NCBI GenBank assembly: GCA_007129335.1
Contig: SKVS01000035.1
Coordinates: 1-7,927 of the forward strand
DNA: 7,927 bases
Source: Spirochaetaceae bacterium
Lineage (GTDB): Bacteria > Spirochaetota > Spirochaetia > DSM-27196 > Salinispiraceae
Reading direction: 5' to 3'
Shown here: positions 1-4,609 of the stretch, piece after piece
Position numbering within the stretch: position 1 is the stretch's first letter
Layout: each line of letters opens with the position of its first letter
Notes under the pieces: generated by a model
The model's database searches: none
What the model saw: the letters and a program-made list of their open reading frames with translations, nothing else
What the model was told of the DNA's origin: nothing
Program-made: the position numbers and the translations under genes

Positions 1-276
1 CAGAACCCCTACCATACGTCCCCAGACCAGTGCACAATCCTGGTCAAAGGGAAGAATGCGTCCCTGGAACCGATGGGTCAGTTGTTCCAACCACAATTCC
101 AAAAGACTCCGTTTTGTTCCCGGCTCCAGCAAGGTAACGCCTTTTTGCAATTCCCCGATTACCAAGGCAGACAGGTAGACCCGATCTTCAGCAAGGGACT
201 CTATCCAGTAAAGAACAGCCTCTGAGGGATCGGGCTTAAGAACTTCTGCTACTACACAGGTATCAAGAAGGATCAA
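1..276 (-). CDS. vapC: PIN-domain VapC-type toxin ribonuclease (partial, 3' end outside window)
   Basis: Translating the minus strand from 276 gives 92 residues that run off the window edge. VapC toxins are Mg2+-dependent RNases, usually about 130-140 residues, so roughly the last third is missing. Visible PIN features are the N-terminal strand ILLDTCVVAE with the first acidic residue (D5), the helix motif ALVIGELQKG with the second (E42), and a late segment ILPFDQDCALVWGRM, where the third conserved Asp normally sits. The C-terminal acidic residue would lie outside. The start is a TTG forced by an in-frame stop two codons upstream (280-282). It overlaps the antitoxin stop by four bases (TTGA), and a G-run at 284-289 can act as ribosome-binding site seven bases upstream. 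This coupling makes toxin synthesis depend on antitoxin translation. The family call is secure; the RNA target cannot be told. Confidence 0.9.
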   Translation of the reverse strand, partial: MILLDTCVVAEVLKPDPSEAVLYWIESLAEDRVYLSALVIGELQKGVTLLEPGTKRSLLELWLEQLTHRFQGRILPFDQDCALVWGRMVGVL

Positions 277-515
277 AGTTCAACCCCCCGGCCAGACTCG
301 GCTGACCGGTCAATAGTCAAATGTACCCGGGGAGCTTCAAGAAAAAAATCTTTCAGGTTGGTTTTGGGACGCACCAGGCTCTCATATTCTGAGGCCGGTA
401 CAAGCACAACCGCAGGCTGGCCATGACGGGTGACCAACTGCGGCCCCTGATTCAGACAGGTGTTCACTAATTCACTGAAACGGGCCTTAGCCTCTTGTAA
501 TGACCAGGTACTCAT
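273..515 (-). CDS. Phd/YefM-family antitoxin
   Basis: This 80-residue protein should neutralise the PIN toxin encoded directly downstream and repress their shared promoter. The N-terminal half (residues 3-47) reads as a Phd/YefM DNA-binding fold: WSLQEAKARFSELVN, then VTRHGQPAVVLVPASEYESL, with the typical RHG(Q/K)PAVVLVP strand and the Y-E-S-L helix. The C-terminal tail (about 50-80) is charged and ends SAESGRGVEL, resembling the tails that wrap into the toxin active-site groove (often ...R..GR..EL). The ATG at 513-515 is preceded by GAGGT at 522-526, spaced six bases, which supports this start. Its stop overlaps the toxin's TTG start by four bases. Promoter and palindromes lie at 522-562. 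Whether the pair is best called vapBC or phd-doc-like depends only on naming; the toxin is PIN, not Doc/Fic. Confidence 0.93.
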   Translation of the reverse strand: MSTWSLQEAKARFSELVNTCLNQGPQLVTRHGQPAVVLVPASEYESLVRPKTNLKDFFLEAPRVHLTIDRSAESGRGVEL

Positions 516-521
516 AGTATT

Positions 522-562
522 ACCTCAGTGAATAGTCTATTCTGACCAGTCTGACTAGTCAA
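522..562 (-). promoter_or_regulatory. Promoter and candidate autoregulatory operator of the toxin-antitoxin pair
   Basis: On the minus strand there is a -35 TTGACT (562-557), a 17-base spacer, and a -10 TAGACT (539-534). This predicts a start near 527 and a leader of about 11 bases carrying GAGGT (526-522). The -10 lies inside a perfect interrupted palindrome GAATAG-T-CTATTC (530-542, plus strand). The -35 overlaps the palindrome GACTAGTC (553-560), and the related GACTGGTC (551-544, minus strand) sits exactly nine bases on. Such repeated half-sites over the core promoter suit conditional cooperativity by antitoxin-toxin complexes; that role is inferred. The -35 and the first palindrome lie within the last codons and stop of the upstream aztC gene. 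Confidence 0.6.
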
Positions 563-1508
563 TACCAATTAAGGACAGAGCCTGGCCAATGGACAGCATG
601 AGGTCCGACCAGTTCTCATCCAAATCGGTAACAACTACAATTTCTGCGCCAATTGCCCTGGCAACAGCCCTGGCGGCGGTCTGCTCGTACTCAGGCTGGG
701 TAAAAATGATCTGTACCCCCGCAGCCAGAGCTTTTTCGATGGTCTGCTGTAAGAGTCTGGGACTAGGCTCCCTGCCTCCGGCTTCAATGGCCAGTTGCTG
801 AATACCATAGGTGTCGGTCAAGTAACCAAAGGCCGGATGGTACACCAGCACTGCCTTTCCAGACAGACCTCCAAGGAGTTCATCGAGTTGATTGGTTATC
901 CGGGACAGCTCATCCATAAAACCTGCATATCCCTGCTCAATACTCGAACGATGTTCCGGGAATAATTCCAGCAGAGCCGAGCGAATGGTTCCGGCCTGAA
1001 CAGCAACCTCCCGGGGACCAAGCCAAATATGGGGGTCGGGATTCCCCTCCGCGTGGGCATGGGGGACCGATGGATCGTGCCAATGAGCTTCCAGCTGACG
1101 CATAGTTATTCCCTGGCGTAGATCTACAACCTGCAAATTTCTGCTGGTTCGCTGCAGAGATGTCAGAATGGCATCCTCAAATTCTAAACCGGTGCGAAAA
1201 ATGGCCCTGGCACTGGCAAGGCGCTGAACCTCCCGGGGACTGGGGTCAAAGGTATGGGCATCCTGCCCGGGCTGGATAATTGAGCGGGCATCAAGAAAAT
1301 CCCCAGCTATGCGCCGGATGATGTCGGCCTGGGGCGGCACACTGGCATAAACCACCGGCTGACTTTGACCTGCAGACTCTTGTCCTGCTTGTCCACCTGC
1401 ATGGACAGGAACAAAAGTCAGAAACAGCAGTAAAAAAAACAAGGCAACCGGAAGAACCCGGCCACCTCTGTTTCGTTTGAAAACTTTAAGGATAGGAAAT
1501 TCAAGCAT
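555..1508 (-). CDS. aztC: Zinc ABC transporter substrate-binding protein (AztC/ZnuA family, cluster A-I)
   Basis: This 317-residue periplasmic protein binds Zn(II) and delivers it to the AztB permease. A long basic n-region is followed by a hydrophobic stretch (about 19-33) and a probable signal peptidase I site after VHA (37); there is no lipobox Cys. Expected metal ligands of the family are visible: H85 in GQDAHTFDP, H160 in PDPHIWL, H224 in VYHPAFGY, and an Asp in VTDLDENW (D295 or D297). Two lobes joined by a long helix (about 165-212) fit the cluster A-I fold. The usual long His-rich loop is reduced to a few His at 142-152 (HWH, HAH), as in AztC-type proteins that depend on a metallochaperone. 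The ATG overlaps the preceding stop (TAATG) and lacks a strong ribosome-binding site, so translation is probably coupled. Last gene of the zinc operon. Manganese specificity is possible but less likely beside AztD. Confidence 0.88.
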   Translation of the reverse strand: MLEFPILKVFKRNRGGRVLPVALFFLLLFLTFVPVHAGGQAGQESAGQSQPVVYASVPPQADIIRRIAGDFLDARSIIQPGQDAHTFDPSPREVQRLASARAIFRTGLEFEDAILTSLQRTSRNLQVVDLRQGITMRQLEAHWHDPSVPHAHAEGNPDPHIWLGPREVAVQAGTIRSALLELFPEHRSSIEQGYAGFMDELSRITNQLDELLGGLSGKAVLVYHPAFGYLTDTYGIQQLAIEAGGREPSPRLLQQTIEKALAAGVQIIFTQPEYEQTAARAVARAIGAEIVVVTDLDENWSDLMLSIGQALSLIGID

Positions 1509-2794
1509 TAATGAACGATCCCATCGGTTACCAGCAGAACCATACCGGTTATGCTTGCTGCTGCAGGTACAACAAACTCTGCTTCAATATCCCCATCATG
1601 AAGATGAACCTCAAGGATGGTTCGGGCAGCCGGGTTAGAAACATAGGCAATTTTGGAACCTAATACGAGTACAGGAATAGCAGAACCTGCGGGTGCATCA
1701 GGATTATGGGGCTCGACCACCTGTACCTGTGAATGAATGTGCAGATCCCCATCATCCTCTATTTCCAGTGCATACAGGATACCGTCCCGGCCGAGAACTA
1801 CAATGTATTCTCCGCTTCGGTCGAAACCGAATCTCCAGGGCATGGTGGGAAGATCAAAGGGAGTAAAGGTCTTGGCAACAGGATCGATCAGAGCAAGTCC
1901 CTGACCAAAATTTCCTACAAAGAAATCCCGAACCGGATGACCATAGACCGTGCCAACCCGGGCATTTTCCGGAGAACCAGCTGGATTAGGAATAGTAGTA
2001 GCTTCGAAATTGCTCCCCCGCTGCTCAATGACCATTACGCCGGTAGACAGACCGAAGATGGAGTGCCGGCCAATTCGGGCCTGACCGTGGAGTCGGGGTG
2101 CATTTTCAATAACCTGACTCACATTTCCCTCATAATCCATGACATCCACCCGGGCCTGGTTCAAATACCCTACCAACATGCGGTCGTGAAGAAGAACCAT
2201 GGCTCCATGATCCACCTCAGCCCCTGCAAAGGAAGCGGATGCAGCAATCCCCTGGGACATGAGTGTTGTCTCATCAAAAATAGTCAAATTTCCCGATTGG
2301 TCGTTGTAAATTGCTGAACGACCTAAGGTGGTATTGAAGTGGGTAGGTCTTAATCCTTCGGTAAAAATCCCCAGAACTGATGGATCAATAAATACCAGAT
2401 CCTCATGTCCGTCGTGCTCTTCCAGCTTTTGTCCCGAATGGATGATTGCCACCTGGTGGGTGTTCCGGTTAATTGCATAACCCAGTTCACCGGTGAAATT
2501 GCCATACACCGCAATGGAGCCTTCGGACAGAACATTATCGAAATGGGCTATTTCATCCCCATCGTGGGCATCGAAAAGCCACAGGGTTCCGTCTGCAGTT
2601 GCTACCAGCAGCCGGCCATCAGCCATTCCATGCTGGTGATCATGGTGGTGATCGTGATGATCATGTCCGTGATGATCATGTCCGTGACCATCGTGTCCAT
2701 GGTGGTGATCGTGATCGTGATCGTGATAATCCCGATCGGTTGCACAAGCCGAAAAGGCGAAAACGAGACCTGCGAGCAGAAGAATCTTCTTCAT
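1508..2794 (-). CDS. aztD: Putative zinc metallochaperone AztD, His/Asp-rich lipoprotein with beta-propeller
   Basis: The 428-residue product starts MKKILLLAGLVFAFSACAT, a lipoprotein signal with Cys17 as the lipid-modified residue (FSAC lipobox). Residues 24-55 hold 19 His, mixed with Asp and Gly, an evident metal-binding tract. The rest (about 58-428) shows repeated propeller-like blades, such as RLLVATADGTLWLFDA, SAIYNDQSGNLTIFDE and YIVVLGRDGILYALEI, with scattered conserved-looking His (PTHF, LHGQA, GHPVRDFF). AztD of Paracoccus is a periplasmic propeller that passes zinc to AztC. Position between permease and binding protein supports the same job here. I chose ATG 2794, not the in-frame GTG at 2869: it has AAGGAG at 2801-2806, gives a clean signal peptide, and overlaps the aztB stop as ATGA. 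The membrane of residence is unknown. Odd points are the lipid anchor and the order A-B-D-C. An unrelated His-rich propeller lipoprotein remains possible. Confidence 0.8.
   Translation of the reverse strand: MKKILLLAGLVFAFSACATDRDYHDHDHDHHHGHDGHGHDHHGHDHHDHHHDHQHGMADGRLLVATADGTLWLFDAHDGDEIAHFDNVLSEGSIAVYGNFTGELGYAINRNTHQVAIIHSGQKLEEHDGHEDLVFIDPSVLGIFTEGLRPTHFNTTLGRSAIYNDQSGNLTIFDETTLMSQGIAASASFAGAEVDHGAMVLLHDRMLVGYLNQARVDVMDYEGNVSQVIENAPRLHGQARIGRHSIFGLSTGVMVIEQRGSNFEATTIPNPAGSPENARVGTVYGHPVRDFFVGNFGQGLALIDPVAKTFTPFDLPTMPWRFGFDRSGEYIVVLGRDGILYALEIEDDGDLHIHSQVQVVEPHNPDAPAGSAIPVLVLGSKIAYVSNPAARTILEVHLHDGDIEAEFVVPAAASITGMVLLVTDGIVH
2630..2725 (-). repeat. Short tandem repeats encoding the His/Asp tract of AztD
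   Basis: This stretch encodes residues 24-55 of AztD. At DNA level a 15-base unit (plus strand GTGATGATCATGTCC) occurs twice exactly (2654-2668, 2669-2683), and a third copy with three mismatches follows (2684-2698). A hexamer GATCGT runs in tandem near 2707-2724. Unit lengths are multiples of three, so slippage would change tract length without breaking the frame. Confidence 0.75.
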
Positions 2795-3654
2795 GCAAAA
2801 CTCCTTAGGTTTAATTTTACCCCGATGCCATGAACGGCCCGGGCCAGACTGTACACCCCAATGGCGCACAGCACAATTCCAGCCCCGGAGGGCAAATCGA
2901 ATACATAGGAAAGGGCAATACCGAAAAAGGTTACCCCAAGGGCGATCAGGCTTGCGCCGATCATCAAGGACCGCAGGGTGCGGGAAAAGAAACCCGCAGC
3001 CGCTGCCGGCAGGGTCAACAGGGTTATGACCAGAACAATGCCCACCGTTGAGACCAAAAGCACCACTGTTGCACCGGTCAGAACCAGCAAGAGGGTCCGG
3101 TGAAAGTCCGTGGGCATTCCCCGGACCTGGGCAAACTCGTCATCGAAGGACATGGCCATGAATTGGGGATAGAACAGCAGGGCGGTTCCCAGGATTACCC
3201 CATCGAGAATCAACATTCCAATCAGATCCTGCGGTGAAAGCAACAGGATGTTTCCGAATAAGTAGGCCATAGGATCTACAAAACCCGGAGTCCAGGCCAG
3301 GAAAATGACTCCAATTGCCGCCCCCAGGGACCAGACAATGCTAATGACCGAATCGGTCCGGTCGGTTTTTTTCCGACTGGCCCAGGCAACTATTAGGGCC
3401 GAGATAATTGCCGCAATAAAGGCACCCCAGAATGGGGTAAGCACAGTTATGCCAAAACGGTGGCGGAGCAAGAGGCTAAGACCAATCCCTGCCAGAACCG
3501 AATGGCTGATGGCCCCGGCAAGGTAGGAAATGCGGTTTACCACCACATAGGAGCCGATTATTCCGAATGCCGGTGCCGCAAGCGCGCCGGCCAGGACTGC
3601 ATAGAGTAAAAAAGGAACCGCTGGGTTGGCCAGGGCCTGGAAAAACTCAATCAT
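2791..3654 (-). CDS. aztB: Zinc ABC transporter permease (AztB/ZnuB, ABC-3 family)
   Basis: This 287-residue inner-membrane protein forms the zinc channel of the importer, receiving metal from AztC and powered by AztA. It is strongly hydrophobic, with about seven to nine membrane segments (near 15-38, 43-63, 72-93, 103-122, 130-160, 187-217, 230-252, 255-275). Family hallmarks are the N-terminal RISYLAGAISHSVLAGIGL segment, the YLFGNILL segment, the cytoplasmic FDDEFAQVRGM that contacts the ATPase, and TLLTLPAAAAGFF near the end. A GTG at 3672 would add six residues. I prefer ATG 3654, which starts MIEFFQALANP as in relatives and has G-rich GAGGCGGGG upstream. It overlaps the aztA stop by eight bases, and its own stop overlaps the aztD start (ATGA). 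Length is normal for the family. Zinc rather than manganese or iron is inferred from the neighbours. Confidence 0.9.
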   Translation of the reverse strand: MIEFFQALANPAVPFLLYAVLAGALAAPAFGIIGSYVVVNRISYLAGAISHSVLAGIGLSLLLRHRFGITVLTPFWGAFIAAIISALIVAWASRKKTDRTDSVISIVWSLGAAIGVIFLAWTPGFVDPMAYLFGNILLLSPQDLIGMLILDGVILGTALLFYPQFMAMSFDDEFAQVRGMPTDFHRTLLLVLTGATVVLLVSTVGIVLVITLLTLPAAAAGFFSRTLRSLMIGASLIALGVTFFGIALSYVFDLPSGAGIVLCAIGVYSLARAVHGIGVKLNLRSFA

Positions 3655-4411
3655 GTTGACACCCCGCCTCACCTAAAGCATGAAAGTGGCCGCTGAACAA
3701 GCGGCGCAGTCCGTCGGCATCCAGTTGGCCCGATTCGTGCAAGTGAATATTCCGGTTCACGCAAATGACCCGGTCTACCGAGCTGGTCAGAAAATCAAAA
3801 TCATGGGTAATTAAAATGACACTGATCCGGTCCTTCAGGGTGCGGATGTAGGCCTCCAGATTCCGGGCCGATTCAAAGTCAATATTCGCTGTAGGTTCAT
3901 CGAGCAACAGGATTTTTGGTTGACCAACCAGGGCCCGGGCCACCAAAACCCGCTGACGCTGTCCCCCGGACAGGGCAGAAAAACCCCGTTCTGCTAAATT
4001 CTGCAGCCCTAAATCTTCCAGGGTTTCCTGCACAATTCGTCGATCCTCCTTGCTGTAGGGACCCCAGGCTCGCTTCAGTCTGCCGGACAGGACAACATCC
4101 ACCACCCGAATCGGAAAGTGGGGATCAAAAAGCGTGTGCTGGGGAACATAGCCGATCAGTCCCGATCCGGCTGCCCTGGCTGGTTCACAGCCCAGGACCT
4201 GCACCTTACCGACCTGAGGGTCATTCAGACCGAGCATGAGTTTTGCCAGGGTGGATTTACCGCCCCCGTTAGGACCGACCACTTGACTCAAGCCCTGGAG
4301 CTGGACGTTTAAATTGATGTCCTGAAACACCGGAACCCCGGGGTAGGAAAAGGAGAGATTCTTAAGCTCCAAGGTAGTTGGATGGTTATCTGTGATGGGT
4401 GCTTTTTCCAC
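3647..4411 (-). CDS. aztA: Zinc ABC transporter ATP-binding protein (AztA/ZnuC)
   Basis: This 254-residue cytoplasmic ATPase energises zinc import. All ABC motifs are intact: Walker A GPNGGGKST (46-54), Q-loop Q91 in YVPQHTLFD, signature LSGGQRQR (147-154), Walker B ILLLDEP (167-173, catalytic E172), D-loop around N176-D178, and switch H203 in LITHDFDFL. The VPQH...DPHFPIRVVDVV segment after the Q-loop is typical of Mn/Zn uptake ATPases. The C-terminus has several His (HLHESG, HFHALGEAGCQH), possibly incidental. The only good start is GTG 4411: an in-frame TAA lies five codons upstream, and the next alternative is a TTG at codon 14. No ribosome-binding site is visible and the predicted transcript begins almost at the GTG, so a leaderless message is likely. 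First gene of the operon; its 3' end overlaps aztB. Confidence 0.92.
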   Translation of the reverse strand: MEKAPITDNHPTTLELKNLSFSYPGVPVFQDINLNVQLQGLSQVVGPNGGGKSTLAKLMLGLNDPQVGKVQVLGCEPARAAGSGLIGYVPQHTLFDPHFPIRVVDVVLSGRLKRAWGPYSKEDRRIVQETLEDLGLQNLAERGFSALSGGQRQRVLVARALVGQPKILLLDEPTANIDFESARNLEAYIRTLKDRISVILITHDFDFLTSSVDRVICVNRNIHLHESGQLDADGLRRLFSGHFHALGEAGCQHD

Positions 4412-4416
4412 AAGCG

Positions 4417-4447
4417 AAAGGTATTACTTTTTATTACCTTTTGTCAA
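4417..4447 (-). promoter_or_regulatory. Zinc operon promoter with candidate Zur/Fur-type operator
   Basis: On the minus strand a perfect -35 TTGACA (4447-4442) precedes weak -10 candidates: TAATAC (15-base spacer), ATACCT (17) or TACCTT (18). Overlapping spacer and -10 is a 25-base interrupted palindrome, with minus-strand half-sites AAAGGTAATA and TAATACCTTT separated by five bases (4417-4441). Nine of ten positions pair. A palindrome rich in GGTAAT/ATTACC covering the core promoter of a zinc uptake operon suggests repression by a Zur-like regulator when zinc is plentiful. The palindrome is seen; the regulator is inferred. Any -10 choice puts the transcript start close to the GTG at 4411. 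Confidence 0.55.
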
Positions 4448-4609
4448 GAGAAATAGGGCAAATGCTTAGGCGAATATTGAAACTGAAAAATACATAAACC
4501 TTAGGAGAACCAGGTCGCTTATGGCTTTGAATCTATAGTCTCGCAGCAACTTTCATTGACCTGGGTTTGCCCTATCAAGAGAAGCAGCAGAAATTCAGCA
4601 AGATCCCGC
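4448..4609. other. Intergenic region between polB 3' end and the zinc operon, with nested inverted repeats
   Basis: No convincing gene is present. A perfect ten-base inverted repeat, ATAGGGCAAA (4453-4462) with TTTGCCCTAT (4566-4575), encloses a second one, CCAGGTC (4510-4516) with GACCTGG (4558-4564). The 9-mer TCAAGAGAA also occurs directly repeated at 4444-4452 and 4575-4583. The inner pair could form a stem with a 41-base loop in the polB transcript, but no U-run follows it directly, so it is not a classical terminator. Confidence 0.4.

Noticed and set aside
517..526. GTATTACCT near the antitoxin start as a second copy of the zinc operator
   Set aside because: Only one half-site is present without its inverted partner, and it overlaps the ribosome-binding site; most likely chance.
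1733..2317. 194-residue open frame on the plus strand opposite aztD
   Set aside because: It lies wholly antisense to a gene with clear signal peptide, overlaps and domain pattern. Its translation shows no recognisable fold or consistent composition.
2654..2698. Tandem 15-mers considered as a CRISPR-like array
   Set aside because: There are no spacers, the units abut, and they code in frame for the His tract.
2405..2833. Plus-strand frame with a Val/Ile/Met-rich stretch resembling a membrane protein
   Set aside because: The hydrophobic repeat is the complement of the His/Asp codons of AztD, a known artefact of His-rich coding DNA.
2795..2869. Upstream GTG start adding 25 residues to AztD
   Set aside because: It would bury the lipoprotein signal and overlap aztB by 79 bases. 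The ATG at 2794 has AAGGAG and an ATGA overlap.
3655..3672. GTG start adding six residues to AztB
   Set aside because: The extension is charged and not typical of the family; the ATG at 3654 has a G-rich site upstream and gives the usual N-terminus.
4510..4564. Rho-independent terminator of polB
   Set aside because: The stem has a 41-base loop and no adjacent U-tract; termination there cannot be supported from sequence alone.
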